Assembly (NCBI RefSeq): GCF_027257845.1
Contig: NZ_JAPVOT010000008.1
Span: forward strand, 124,001 to 188,000
Direction: 5' to 3'
From: Alteromonas sp. BMJM2
Lineage (GTDB): Bacteria; Pseudomonadota; Gammaproteobacteria; Enterobacterales; Alteromonadaceae
DNA length: 64,000 nt
Shown here: piece after piece, positions 45,401-55,092 of the stretch
How the letters are laid out: every line of letters begins with the position of its first letter
Position numbering within the stretch: the first letter of the stretch is position 1
The notes under the pieces: model-generated
Seen by the model: only the letters and a program-made list of their open reading frames with translations
Told to the model about the DNA's origin: nothing
The model's database searches: none
Translations under genes and position numbers: made by a program

Positions 45401-45830
45401 ACCAACGATTGAAGCGCAGTCTTTTGACGTTGATGAAAACACGGAAACAGGTACGGTTGTCGGTACTATTGAAGCGTCAGACGTAGATGGTATTACAAGC
45501 CCAGTATCAGAGTTCTTCGTTCAGTCTTCTAGCTCGATTGCACTGTCTGTTTCTCGTGATGGTACCATCACGGTAGCAGATAGTTCTCTGTTGGATTTTG
45601 ATGCCGGATTCGAGAGCGTTACTATGGAAGTAGTGGCAATTGATACATCTGGAAAAATCTCTGAGCCGGCTGAAATTACAGTATCGGTTAATAACCTAGC
45701 TGACGAAGTGAGTGAGCAACCTGCTCCACCACCGCCTGCTCCAGAACCTCGTTCTACTGGTGGCGGTTCTACCGGTTGGTTGAGCTTGTTACTTCTACCA
45801 GCAATTTACCTACGTAGACGTTTTAAATAA
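42411..45830 (+). CDS. Secreted subtilisin-like (S8) protease with PA domain and GlyGly-CTERM tail
   Basis: The 1139-residue product begins with a signal peptide (MKKTTLSAAILVALSATTAAA) and an inhibitor-like propeptide (to about residue 150). The catalytic triad is Asp179 (VAILDSGLD), His235 (NNHGTHVAH) and Ser541 (ISGTSFSSPI), with the oxyanion Asn in ISAGNDGP. A PA domain (about 390-480) is inserted between His and Ser, as in Vpr-type subtilases. Beta-sandwich regions follow, with a cadherin-like repeat near 1010-1100 (DVDENTETGTVVGTIEASDVDG). A Pro-rich stretch leads into STGGGSTGWLSLLLLP and RRRFK, a GlyGly-CTERM signal cut by rhombosortase. The enzyme likely releases peptides from environmental protein. 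It is monocistronic, with a strong terminator behind it. Confidence 0.95.
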   Translation: MKKTTLSAAILVALSATTAAANDRFDLDALTKGFEKNATVEQSALAKAGTTWLVKAKSSTATSVADVALANRTGLSNLSNPTDAVYNANTGLDILQAQIESLGLNVSFKSRTTNLVAGLVIDGSSQDIAKIKTLSGVESVLPVVNSELHIADSAEYINATSLVTGNVASGQGVRVAILDSGLDYTHAAVGGPGTIEAFNEASADLADTPAWPIGNVIGGFDFFNGDPDPMDNNNHGTHVAHSVLGVSPDAQVYAYSVCAENCPGAAQLAGLEAAMDPNGDGDISDRVDVINMSLGGDFGTNRGGAVGELIDKAVELGVVVAISAGNDGPTPFIVGGPSTTTNALSVGAMTHPTTEEQDISASLGETAIVAVGSAFNPEPEFSIDSTTPIVYAEPETNATGCVEYAADLTDQVVLIDRGACGFTTKVANAEAAGAAFVIVANNIEGDGAFVMGGTPAEPIGINSVMISKEDGDALKASIEAGSAMFAFDSVLVAKPGAIATFTSRGPSVDGLLKPEITAPGTAIDTAAVGTGDGTSPISGTSFSSPITAGALAMLAEVFPNRNAFELKATLMNYANLDVTLEPRSTNPEAELAPISYIGAGLVDVEKASMSATAAWDSSTKQAALAFGLLGLNETASITKTVTVKNFSGESKTYTLADEARFANDAETGALTMEYPSTLTVPAGQTVTFDVVATIDPTKLPEWTLDSTVAGSPDGTAELTSVEFDGALMFTDEAEETMHLVYHVLPKAYGSVELGTELTEDGVLRTVTNTGSVDFDTALVATMIDSGVDADKQFDIVSTSLEYASVPAETCEAGAIVFTNITMRDPVASLHSAGFFMDVDVDGDGVFDFTAQTLNESAFGRDSTAVLTFTRPFGALSGQLFGTIHEPGSNVLSMVSCADALGLTIADLGNASATVAFRVENSAFDFFPSVAYDEDLVISNYSFPLLGAPTVVDASGEAVATLEPGQSAFLSGVGTGGFTFLGADGAVATTIPVDGGNAPTIEAQSFDVDENTETGTVVGTIEASDVDGITSPVSEFFVQSSSSIALSVSRDGTITVADSSLLDFDAGFESVTMEVVAIDTSGKISEPAEITVSVNNLADEVSEQPAPPPPAPEPRSTGGGSTGWLSLLLLPAIYLRRRFK

Positions 45831-45848
45831 TTTTATGTAGCTAAAATT

Positions 45849-45880
45849 AAAAAGCCCCTTTTTCAAAGGGGCTTTTTTTT
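45849..45880. terminator. Bidirectional terminator between protease and rmuC
   Basis: AAAGCCCCTTT and AAAGGGGCTTT form an 11-bp stem with loop TTC and T/A runs on both sides, serving two convergent genes. Confidence 0.9.
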
Positions 45881-45936
45881 GCGCAAACTCTACAAGTACA
45901 GGTCAATGTTTGAGTTGATGTTTAATGAGCACAAGC

Positions 45937-47328
45937 TTAATCCTGTTTATCGTCGCTAGATAAACCATGCTGGTTCACATCTAATCGCTTACTAGGCTGT
46001 ACTCCCAACTCTCTAAAGTTTTCTATTTGGCGAACAATGTTTCCTCTACCACGTGTTAGCTTATTCATAGCCTGTTCAAAGCTGCCTTGGGCACTGTCTA
46101 ACGACTTACCCACTTTTTCCATATCGTTAATAAAGCCTACAAATTTGTCGTAAAGCTTTCCGGCCTGCTCTGCTATTTTTTGCGCGTTTTGATTTTGATA
46201 TTCGTACTGCCAAATATTGTTAATTGTACGCAAGGCAACAAGTAAATTAGTCGGACTAACCAACATGATATTGTGATTTAGCGCCAAAGTGACTAGCTCT
46301 GGCTCTTCTTCTACTGCCAATAAAAATGCGGGCTCTATGGGAATAAATAGCAGCACATAGTCAAGGGTTCTTAACCCTTTGAGATTTTGATAGTCTTTTG
46401 CCCCTAACCCCTTAATGTGTCCTTTGATAGAAGTCACATGCTGGCTTAAATACAGCGCTTTTTGCGATTCGTCTTCGCAGTTGTAAAAACGCTCATAGGC
46501 TGCAAGACTGACCTTTGAATCTATGATGACATCTTTGTCGTTAGGTAAATGGACGACAACATCCGGTTGTAAACGCCTTCCGCTATCAGAGTTGGCAGAT
46601 ACTTGGGTCTCAAATTCATGCCCCTCTCTTAGGCCCGACTCTTTTAATATGCGCTCTAAAACCACTTCGCCCCAATTTCCTTGTTTCTTATTATCACCTT
46701 TGAGTGCGCTTGTAAGCGCAGAAGCTTCTTCTGTTATTTTTTGATTAAGTTCTTTCAGGCTTAGTATCTCTGTTTTAAGAGACGCCCGCTCTTGTCCTTC
46801 TCTTATATGCTGCTCTGATATTTGACGCTTGAAGCCTTCAAGTTCGTTCTTAAACGGCGCGAGCACTGCCTCAATATTTTGTTTGGTTTGCGTTGTGTAT
46901 CGCTGCTGCTTTTCCTCAAAGATTCTATTGGCTAGATTTTCAAACTGTGTTTGCAGCCGTTGTTCAGAGGCAGCCATATTGGCCAGTTTTTCTTCATGGT
47001 TTTCATGAAGCGCATCTATTCGCCCTTGCTGGGCCTCGTTTTGCGCTTTCACTCTAGCTAGCGCAATGCGCTCTTCATGTAACGACTGCACTAGAGATTG
47101 ATTCGTAATTTCTAGTTGCTCGACTCGTTCAGATTTTGCGCTAACTACTGCGAAGTGTTGTCTTAGAGACGTTAGTTCACTGGATAGCTCGTCATAACTG
47201 CTTTCTTTGTTTCGTAATTGAGCGTTGAAATGTAGGGAACGAGCAACAAAGCCGACAAGAAGAATTAAGGTGATGACAGCAATGATGAATAATACAAGGG
47301 AGTGTGAGGATAAGTATTGGATAAACAT
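45937..47328 (-). CDS. rmuC: RmuC family protein
   Basis: RmuC family proteins are thought to limit DNA rearrangement at inverted repeats and have a nuclease-related fold. From the ATG at 47328 the protein has 463 residues (E. coli RmuC 475). It starts with a membrane helix (SLVLFIIAVITLILLVGFVA), then a long coiled coil (about 35-185), then the RmuC domain with GNWGEVVLERILKESGLREGHEFETQ, LQPDVVVHLPNDKDVIIDSKVSL and DYVLLFIPIEPAFLLAVEEEPEL. The IDSKVSL strand is typical of restriction-endonuclease-like folds. A frame to 47427 adds a non-conserved leader and would run through the fumarase terminator, so it is rejected. Confidence 0.93.
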   Translation of the reverse strand: MFIQYLSSHSLVLFIIAVITLILLVGFVARSLHFNAQLRNKESSYDELSSELTSLRQHFAVVSAKSERVEQLEITNQSLVQSLHEERIALARVKAQNEAQQGRIDALHENHEEKLANMAASEQRLQTQFENLANRIFEEKQQRYTTQTKQNIEAVLAPFKNELEGFKRQISEQHIREGQERASLKTEILSLKELNQKITEEASALTSALKGDNKKQGNWGEVVLERILKESGLREGHEFETQVSANSDSGRRLQPDVVVHLPNDKDVIIDSKVSLAAYERFYNCEDESQKALYLSQHVTSIKGHIKGLGAKDYQNLKGLRTLDYVLLFIPIEPAFLLAVEEEPELVTLALNHNIMLVSPTNLLVALRTINNIWQYEYQNQNAQKIAEQAGKLYDKFVGFINDMEKVGKSLDSAQGSFEQAMNKLTRGRGNIVRQIENFRELGVQPSKRLDVNQHGLSSDDKQD

Positions 47329-47367
47329 AGTGCGCTTTTGTACTGTTATTTTGTACAGCACTATAAA

Positions 47368-47399
47368 CAAAAACAGGCGCCATTGGCACCTGTTTTTTT
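47368..47399 (-). terminator. Terminator of the fumarase gene
   Basis: Read leftward, AAACAGGTGCC and GGCGCCTGTTT pair with a G-U wobble around loop AAT, followed by TTTGTTT. It lies about 60 bases past the fumarase stop. Rightward it has one mismatch but a T7 run. Confidence 0.75.
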
Positions 47400-47460
47400 C
47401 TAGTGTATCTAACATCCCCCAACACATAGTGCTTGAGGAGCGTTTTTACATAAAAACCGC

Positions 47461-48990
47461 TTATTTACTCAGTGATGAATCTAAATCTTCGATTTTTGCC
47501 TTCCAAATAGCAGGCCCAGTTTTGTGGGCATTGGCACCGGTGCTATCAACCGCTACGGTTACCGGCATATCTTCAACGTCGAACTCGTAAATAGCTTCCA
47601 TACCAAGCTCTTCAAAGGCCACAACTCGAGACTTCTTGATGGCTTTAGACACTAAGTAAGCCGCACCGCCTACAGCCATTAAATATACCGCTTTGTGTTT
47701 AGCGATTGAGTCTACCGTAGCAGGACCGCGTTCAGCTTTACCAATCATGCCAATTAGGCCTGTTTTCTCAAGCATCATATCGGTAAACTTATCCATACGT
47801 GTTGCAGTTGTTGGGCCTGCTGGGCCAACCACTTCATCGCCAACCGCATCAACCGGTCCCACGTAGTAGATGAATCGATTAGTCAGGTCAACGCCTTCTG
47901 GTAATCCTTCACCATTATCCATCATGGTTTGAATGCGCTTATGGGCAGCATCTCGCCCGGTTAGCATTTTTCCAGAAAGTAGTACTGTTTCGCCGACTTT
48001 CCAGTCTTGTATGTCTTCTTTAGTCACATCGTTTAAATTTACGCGGCGAGTATTTTCACCGACTTCCCAGGTCACTTCTGGCCAGTCTTCTAAACGTGGC
48101 GGCGTTAGTTCAGCAGGACCAGAACCATCAAGGTAGAAATGAGCGTGGCGTGTGGCCGCGCAATTAGGGATCATAGCAACCGGCTTAGATGCAGCGTGAG
48201 TAGGCAGTGATTTAATCTTAACATCAACAACGGTAGTCAGACCGCCAAGTCCTTGAGCGCCAATGCCTAACTTGTTGACTCGCTCAAAAATCTCAAGACG
48301 CAATTTTTCATCGGTATTTTGCGGGCCGCGTTCAATCAGTTCCTGAATGTCCACAGGATCCATCAAACTCTCTTTTGCCAAGACCGCTGCTTTTTCAGCA
48401 GTACCACCTATGCCTATGCCAAGCATACCTGGCGGACACCAACCTGCCCCCATAGTTGGCAATGTTTTTACCACCCAATCAGCAATGTCATCGCTAGGGT
48501 TAAGCATAACCATTTTTGATTTATTTTCAGAACCACCGCCTTTAGCAGCGATCATGACTTCAATTTTTTCGCCTGGCACCATATCAATGTGTACAACTGC
48601 CGGCGTGTTGTCTTTCGTATTCTGTCTTGCCCCTGCTGGATCTGACACGATAGAGGCTCTTAAGGGGTTATCTGGGTTGAGGTAGGCACGGCGCGTCCCC
48701 TCATCTACCATTTCCTGCACTGTCATGTCGGTCTTATCCCAAGACACGCCCATTCCTACTTTTACAAAACAGGTTACTATCCCGGTGTCTTGGCACAAGG
48801 GACGTTTACCCTCTGCCGACATACGAGAATTAATAAGAATCTGAGCCATGGCGTCTTTGGCCGCTTGGCTTTGCTCTTTGTTATAGGCTTCCTCGACTGC
48901 TTTTACATAGTCTAACGGATGGTAGTAAGAAATGAACTGCAGGGAATCTTCAATACTATCAATGAAGTCTTGTTGACGGATAACGGTCAT
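47461..48990 (-). CDS. Class I (4Fe-4S) fumarate hydratase
   Basis: This enzyme interconverts fumarate and malate in the TCA cycle. The 509-residue product has both parts of a class I iron-sulfur hydratase in one chain. The three cluster cysteines are Cys66 (RPLCQDTG), Cys185 (GAGWCPPGM) and Cys277 (MIPNCAATRH), equivalent to those of E. coli FumA. GKMLTGRDAAHKR and VGPVDAVGDEVVGPAGPTTATRMD belong to the C-terminal domain. It is somewhat shorter than FumA/FumB (about 548). A tartrate dehydratase is less likely because those are split. An AGAGG site precedes the ATG. It is divergent from pabB. Such clusters are sensitive to superoxide. Confidence 0.94.
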   Translation of the reverse strand: MTVIRQQDFIDSIEDSLQFISYYHPLDYVKAVEEAYNKEQSQAAKDAMAQILINSRMSAEGKRPLCQDTGIVTCFVKVGMGVSWDKTDMTVQEMVDEGTRRAYLNPDNPLRASIVSDPAGARQNTKDNTPAVVHIDMVPGEKIEVMIAAKGGGSENKSKMVMLNPSDDIADWVVKTLPTMGAGWCPPGMLGIGIGGTAEKAAVLAKESLMDPVDIQELIERGPQNTDEKLRLEIFERVNKLGIGAQGLGGLTTVVDVKIKSLPTHAASKPVAMIPNCAATRHAHFYLDGSGPAELTPPRLEDWPEVTWEVGENTRRVNLNDVTKEDIQDWKVGETVLLSGKMLTGRDAAHKRIQTMMDNGEGLPEGVDLTNRFIYYVGPVDAVGDEVVGPAGPTTATRMDKFTDMMLEKTGLIGMIGKAERGPATVDSIAKHKAVYLMAVGGAAYLVSKAIKKSRVVAFEELGMEAIYEFDVEDMPVTVAVDSTGANAHKTGPAIWKAKIEDLDSSLSK

Positions 48991-49104
48991 GACATCCTCT
49001 TTTTATTTTGCTTTCGTGGTCTTAGCTAACTAAAAAAGCGTATACTAACGCATCTATTATCATCGCACCATGCAAAAGCGTGTGCCGTTGGGTTTTTATC
49101 ATTG

Positions 49105-49135
49105 TTGGCAGCGTAATTTACGCATCAGTTACAAT
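49105..49135 (+). promoter_or_regulatory. Candidate pabB promoter
   Basis: TTGGCA (49105-49110) and TACAAT (49130-49135) are close to consensus with a long 19-bp spacer. They would give a leader of about 58 bases before the pabB ATG. Confidence 0.4.
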
Positions 49136-49199
49136 GCATATGTCCATTTGAGTGCAGCGAATATGCCTAGTATAGAAGAACAAAGCGCAAATAATATTT

Positions 49200-50780
49200 A
49201 TGTCTTTTATTGCAGATATCACCAACGTTTCCGTTACTCCTTTCACACAGCAACAAATTGCGCACTTTTTGAGTGCAGATAGCGCGGCTGCTTCAACCAC
49301 ATTCTTAAACTTGTTTAGTCAGGTTGCTCACTGTGAGTGGTCAATTTTGCTCGACACTGCGGGTTCAAAGCAAAGTGATGGCCGTTTTAACATCATGGCG
49401 TGGAACCCGTCTTTGATGATTAGAGCCGCAAAAGGGCAAACCCAATTGATTGATGCCATCAGTAATACTTCATGTACAGTCAATGAAGCGCCCTTCGAAG
49501 CAACTGAAAAATATCTACACAAACAGGTTGCGCATATTGCCGATACAGTTGACAGCCAATTTGCTCATTTGCCTTTTCTCATCGGGGTTGCCGGAATGGC
49601 AGGCTACGATACAGGCAGGTTTTACGAAACCCTACCCGCTCGTGCTGAAGATGACTACGACACGCCTGACTTTGCTGTAGGCCTGTACTTACAGTCGATT
49701 ATTGAAGACACGAAAACTGGGCTTTTTTATTATTGCTCAGCGAATAGCAGTACTCAGCCTGATTTTTCTCAACCTGATTTTTCTCAATCGAGCTTTTCCC
49801 ACGTCGATTTTCCAGACCAAAGTTGGTTACAAACAGTAAATTCAAACTTAGCAGCGCAAAACTCAATAAATGAGAATACTCGTGAACAGGGCGAAAATCG
49901 TGGACGTGCAGAATCTTTAAAACGCGAAGAATTCACTGTAACGACCCCCTTTGCGTCTAATTTGACGAAACACGAATATTGCCAGCGACTTTCGACAATC
50001 CATGAATACCTGACTGCGGGTGACTGTTATCAAGTGAATATGGCTCAGCGTTTCACTGCGCATTATCGTGGCGACTTTTGGACAGCATACTGTCGATTGC
50101 GCGATACTAATCAAGCGCCATTTTCAGCGTATTTTCATTTACCCGAAGGAACTATAGCGAGCATCTCGCCTGAACGTTTTCTGAGCGTAAAGAATGGTAT
50201 TGTAGAAACCAAACCTATTAAAGGCACCCGTCCCCGTTTTACGGATAAACAGCGTGATGAAGAAAGTGCAAACTCGCTGTTGAATGCAGAAAAAGATCGA
50301 TCTGAAAATTTGATGATTGTGGACTTGCTTCGCAATGACATTTCAAAACACTGCAACCCTGGAACGGTGAATGTTCCAGCCTTATTTGCTCTTGAAAGCT
50401 ATGAGGCGGTGCACCACCTTGTAAGCACAGTCACAGGAAAGTTAGCAAGCGAATCAACACCACTAGACCTTTTGGCATCAGCATTTCCTGGAGGCTCAAT
50501 TACTGGAGCACCCAAGATTAGATCTATGGAAATTATTGATGAATTAGAACCACATAGACGCAATATCTATTGTGGCAGTATATTTTATATGGGGTGTCGT
50601 CAGGACATGGACTCAAGTATCTGTATACGCACCGTATTGGCAGAAAACAATAAGCTGCATTGCTGGGCAGGCGGTGGTATTGTTTTGGACTCACAGGCGC
50701 CAGACGAATACCAAGAAACATTAGATAAAGTATCGAAAATAATCCCTGTGTTAGCTGCATTTAACGAGGGCAATGAATGA
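49200..50780 (+). CDS. pabB: Aminodeoxychorismate synthase component I PabB
   Basis: PabB, with the glutaminase PabA, converts chorismate to 4-amino-4-deoxychorismate, the precursor of p-aminobenzoate and folate. The 526-residue product has the chorismate-enzyme fold: AGDCYQVNMAQRF, SPERFLSV, ETKPIKGTRPR with the lysine typical of PabB, NLMIVDLLRNDISKHCNPGTV, FPGGSITGAPKIRSMEIIDELE and YCGSIFYMGCRQDMDSSICIRT. The PIKGT lysine distinguishes it from TrpE (PIAGT). It is longer than E. coli PabB (453) because of an insertion around residues 180-235 with repeats of QPDFS. Translation couples to nudL through a four-base overlap. There is only a weak ribosome-binding site. Confidence 0.94.
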   Translation: MSFIADITNVSVTPFTQQQIAHFLSADSAAASTTFLNLFSQVAHCEWSILLDTAGSKQSDGRFNIMAWNPSLMIRAAKGQTQLIDAISNTSCTVNEAPFEATEKYLHKQVAHIADTVDSQFAHLPFLIGVAGMAGYDTGRFYETLPARAEDDYDTPDFAVGLYLQSIIEDTKTGLFYYCSANSSTQPDFSQPDFSQSSFSHVDFPDQSWLQTVNSNLAAQNSINENTREQGENRGRAESLKREEFTVTTPFASNLTKHEYCQRLSTIHEYLTAGDCYQVNMAQRFTAHYRGDFWTAYCRLRDTNQAPFSAYFHLPEGTIASISPERFLSVKNGIVETKPIKGTRPRFTDKQRDEESANSLLNAEKDRSENLMIVDLLRNDISKHCNPGTVNVPALFALESYEAVHHLVSTVTGKLASESTPLDLLASAFPGGSITGAPKIRSMEIIDELEPHRRNIYCGSIFYMGCRQDMDSSICIRTVLAENNKLHCWAGGGIVLDSQAPDEYQETLDKVSKIIPVLAAFNEGNE

Positions 50781-51349
50781 CAAAAGATGAATTTTTGAAT
50801 CAGTTTCACCATTTGCGTCTGCCGCATTTAGAGCCTGACTTTCCCCTTACCAAAACGGGACGGCCTGCGGCAGTTCTCATTCCTCTAGTCGATTATGGCA
50901 CTTCTCTTAGCGTGCTTCTTACAGAGCGAGCACATCATTTACGTCATCACCCAGGGCAAATTAGCTTTCCGGGCGGTGCAGTTGAAGAATCTGATAACAC
51001 CCTTTTTGATGCAGCAATGCGAGAAGCTGATGAGGAAATTGGGTTGCCGCCCAGTCATGTAGACATTGTTGGCGTTCTTCCTCGCTACCGTACCGTCAGT
51101 GGTTACGAAATTGCGCCCGTAGTCGGGTTCGTTAATCCAAGCTTTGAACTCAAACTTGATCCCAATGAAGTTGAAAGCGCTTTTGAAGTACCGTTAGCTC
51201 ACGTTTTAAACCGAAAAAACCATTTAATTCATAAAACCCATCTTAATAAACGGGCATTTCCCATTTATTTCATACCATGGCAAGAGCGTATGATTTGGGG
51301 TGCAACTGCAGCTATCCTACGAAATCTTTCACACCATATTCATCCGTAA
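50777..51349 (+). CDS. nudL: Nudix hydrolase, CoA pyrophosphatase type (NudL)
   Basis: NudL-type enzymes cleave CoA and derivatives to phosphopantetheine and 3',5'-ADP. The 190 residues include the family motif LLTERAHHLRHHPGQISFPGG, followed by a Nudix box with READEEIGLPP and the CoA-associated VDIVGVLPRYRTVSGYEIAPVVG segment. In place of the first Nudix glutamate the family has a variant acidic pattern, here GGAVEESDNT. The ATG overlaps the pabB stop (ATGA), as the genes are adjacent in E. coli. Substrate is inferred from family, not proven. Confidence 0.92.
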   Translation: MTKDEFLNQFHHLRLPHLEPDFPLTKTGRPAAVLIPLVDYGTSLSVLLTERAHHLRHHPGQISFPGGAVEESDNTLFDAAMREADEEIGLPPSHVDIVGVLPRYRTVSGYEIAPVVGFVNPSFELKLDPNEVESAFEVPLAHVLNRKNHLIHKTHLNKRAFPIYFIPWQERMIWGATAAILRNLSHHIHP

Positions 51350-51544
51350 GCAACTGAAAAAAATCGATATTACCGTTTCTGCCTTCAGTAATTCCACGCT
51401 TACAAGGAGAGTGAGTAATTCGCCCTATCAATTTATCTTTACAGTCTATTAGCAAAACTAATCACATTATTAGCATTTCTGTATTGTAGTTAATGTTTGC
51501 TGAATGCATGATCGTTGTCATTACTAAATAACATTTTGAAGTTT

Positions 51545-52945
51545 ATGATAAGTGTATTTGACATGTTTAGCGTTGGTATTGGTCCTTCAAGTTCACATAC
51601 TGTTGGCCCAATGAAAGCAGGTGCTGAATTTGCTGCTTTTCTAGCAAAATCAGAAACAAAATCTGAAGGCCCGAAATCAGATTCGCTTTTATCGAGCGTA
51701 GACACGATAAAGGTTGAGCTTTTTGGTTCACTGGGCCAAACCGGCATAGGCCATGGAACGGGTAAAGCCGTTATCCTCGGTCTTTTAGGTCACACCCCTG
51801 AATTTGTCGACGTTGATAAAATTGACGCCATGCTTGAGCATGTGCACTTAACAGAAACACTGTGTTTAAACGACGAAAAAGAAATCGCGTTTCCTAACAA
51901 GAACGCCATTGTCTTTCATCGCAGAAAGACATTGCCTAAACACGCAAATGCATTAACGTTTTTCGCCATGAATGGCGCGACGGTTGTCGCTCAGCAAACC
52001 TATTACAGCATCGGTGGTGGCTTTATCATCAAAGATGAAGATTTTGATGAAACAAAAGCACATGCCGCGTCGCTGCAGGCTGAAGTTCCCCTGCCCTTTA
52101 AAACGGCAGAAGAGCTTTTGTTGCTGTGTAAAAACAATGGTTTGAGCATCAGCTCGTTAATGCTTAAGAATGAGTCAACATTTAGGCCTAAACATGAAGT
52201 CAAGCAAGCGCTTTATAATATTTGGCTTGTTATGAAAGCGTGTATTCAGCGTGGGATAGAAAGCGAAGGCATTTTACCTGGCGGTTTAAAGGTGGTACGT
52301 CGAGCTCCAGGGCTTTACCGTCGCTTACAAACCGAACATACCACCGACCCCATGCAGACCATGGATTGGGTAAATCTATTTGCATTGGCTGTTAACGAAG
52401 AAAATGCCTCGGGTGGTCGTGTGGTTACAGCGCCAACCAATGGGGCCGCTGGAATTATTCCAGCGGTATTGCAATACGTTGATAAATTCATCCGACCTGT
52501 GGATGAAGAAGTAGCCAGTCGATTTCTCCTTACCGCTGGAGCGATAGGCATTCTGTATAAAGAGAATGCGTCAATCTCTGGGGCCGAAGTTGGCTGCCAA
52601 GGCGAAGTTGGCGTGGCGTGTTCAATGGCTGCTGGCGCACTTGCAGAAATTATGGGCGGAACGGCATCATCGGTCGAGAACGCAGCGGAAATTGGAATGG
52701 AGCACAATTTAGGTCTTACCTGCGACCCTGTTGGCGGTTTAGTTCAAGTGCCTTGCATCGAGCGTAATGCGATGGGTGCGATAAAAGCGATTAACGCCTC
52801 GAGGCTCGCTCTTCGCGGTACCGGCGAGCATAAGGTATCGTTAGACAAGGTGATTAAAACTATGCGCGATACTGGAAACGACATGAAAACGAAATACAAA
52901 GAAACTGCCCGCGGTGGCTTAGCGGTTAACATTATTGAGTGCTAG
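51545..52945 (+). CDS. sdaA: L-serine ammonia-lyase (4Fe-4S) SdaA
   Basis: SdaA converts L-serine to pyruvate and ammonium. From the ATG at 51545 the protein has 466 residues (E. coli SdaA 454) and begins [26 protein letters not shown], the standard family start; an earlier ATG at 51515 is rejected. Cluster cysteines lie in [33 protein letters not shown], and the C-terminal region with its final Cys. [13 protein letters not shown] and [12 protein letters not shown] also match. It is a single-chain enzyme with alpha and beta parts fused. A weak ribosome-binding site (GAAG) precedes the start. A terminator follows. Confidence 0.96.
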   Translation: MISVFDMFSVGIGPSSSHTVGPMKAGAEFAAFLAKSETKSEGPKSDSLLSSVDTIKVELFGSLGQTGIGHGTGKAVILGLLGHTPEFVDVDKIDAMLEHVHLTETLCLNDEKEIAFPNKNAIVFHRRKTLPKHANALTFFAMNGATVVAQQTYYSIGGGFIIKDEDFDETKAHAASLQAEVPLPFKTAEELLLLCKNNGLSISSLMLKNESTFRPKHEVKQALYNIWLVMKACIQRGIESEGILPGGLKVVRRAPGLYRRLQTEHTTDPMQTMDWVNLFALAVNEENASGGRVVTAPTNGAAGIIPAVLQYVDKFIRPVDEEVASRFLLTAGAIGILYKENASISGAEVGCQGEVGVACSMAAGALAEIMGGTASSVENAAEIGMEHNLGLTCDPVGGLVQVPCIERNAMGAIKAINASRLALRGTGEHKVSLDKVIKTMRDTGNDMKTKYKETARGGLAVNIIEC

Positions 52946-52970
52946 CGCTGCACAAACTTTTTATATAAGC

Positions 52971-52994
52971 AAAAGGGGCCAGCGGGCCCCTTTC
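52971..52994. terminator. Bidirectional terminator between sdaA and cysB
   Basis: AAAGGGGCC and GGCCCCTTT form a 9-bp stem with loop AGCG, serving the convergent sdaA and cysB genes. The T tract is short on the right (TTTCTTGTTT). Confidence 0.8.
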
Positions 52995-53048
52995 TTGTTT
53001 GTACACCAAAATTTGGTAACAGGTATCGCGTCTTTTTTGTTGAGCTTG

Positions 53049-54026
<978 letters not shown>

Positions 54027-54232
54027 CTATACCGCTTCATTGCTCTTTATATACACTATACTCCTATACTTATAACCAAAACTACATTTTTTTAAAGGTT
54101 GATATTACTTAATAGCCATAATATTGTTCAAACGATGCTTAAATTGAATAAAATTCAAAAACATGAATTCATTTTGCTTCGTTTTAATCTACATTATAAA
54201 TAGGTTGTCGCCGCCCTGTTAACTGAGACTCA

Positions 54233-54934
54233 ATGACATCAAACAAACAAATATCTGCCAAAATCGACTTTTCTTCAGTATTAGCCGCTGCTGTGCATGA
54301 TATGAAAAACTCCTTGTTTTTACTTATTCAGTCAATAGAAGGTTTGAGAGACACATTATCAAAAGAAGACAGTGGCTCGAGAGAACAAGTTGCGAATGTG
54401 CACTATGAAGCCTCGCGATTGAATACGACGTTAGTGCAAATACTTTCTTTGTATCGGTCTGAGTTAGAAAGTATCCCTATCAGTTCGGATGAGTGCTTTG
54501 TTGCCGATTTAATTGACGATGTTGTAGGGTCAAACGCTTTTTACATAGAACAAAAAAACATCGAAGTCACTGTAAATGTTGATGAAGATGTAAGTTGGTA
54601 TTTAGACAGCGAGCTTATTTATCTCTTGATAAACGATGTTATTGTCAACGCATTACGCTATGGCACATCTCGTATAGTCATACGGGCAAGCGTTGTCGAT
54701 GATTATCTGTCAATAAAAATTGAAGACGATGGCAATGGGTATCCGGACGAAATGCTGTCTAAAAGTCATTCAACTTTGAGTAACTTTGAACTGAGCCAGG
54801 GCCGAACGGGGTTGGGTTTATTTTTCGCTAAACTGATAGCAGACGCTCATTCGCACAACGATAAGGCGGGTATCATTTCACTGTCCAATGGCGGGAGTCT
54901 CGGCGGAAGTGTATTTGAAGTGAAAATACCGTAG
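54233..54934 (+). CDS. Small soluble sensor histidine kinase
   Basis: This 233-residue protein has only the kinase core. The dimerisation/phosphoacceptor helix is VLAAAVHDMKNSLFLLIQ with His22, and the ATP-binding domain carries the N box (LLINDVIVNALRYG), the G1 box (EDDGNGYPDE) and the G2 box (GRTGLGLFFAKLIADAH). There is no membrane helix or recognisable sensor domain, so input must come from a partner protein or small molecule. No response regulator is adjacent; the nearest is 7 kb away at 62156. It lies between cysB and an unknown membrane-anchored protein in the same orientation as the latter, 158 bases upstream. Confidence 0.88.
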   Translation: MTSNKQISAKIDFSSVLAAAVHDMKNSLFLLIQSIEGLRDTLSKEDSGSREQVANVHYEASRLNTTLVQILSLYRSELESIPISSDECFVADLIDDVVGSNAFYIEQKNIEVTVNVDEDVSWYLDSELIYLLINDVIVNALRYGTSRIVIRASVVDDYLSIKIEDDGNGYPDEMLSKSHSTLSNFELSQGRTGLGLFFAKLIADAHSHNDKAGIISLSNGGSLGGSVFEVKIP

Positions 54935-55092
54935 AATTAACCAATAATAAGGCGGCCGATATAATGAGAACAAAAGCGAGCGTCGGCAACTGAGCCTAAA
55001 TTTTATGTAGACAGTGTTTTTAAGATAGCATTTGTTGAACTATGTATTTAGAAATAATGTTTCGGAAATAATGAACTGATGGAACCACACGC

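Noticed and set aside
47461..48990. L(+)-tartrate dehydratase instead of fumarase
   Set aside because: Tartrate dehydratases are two-subunit enzymes; here both domains are fused and three cluster cysteines match class I fumarase.
49070..49282. 70-codon frame over the pabB start
   Set aside because: It covers the pabB promoter and start in another frame and has no supporting features.
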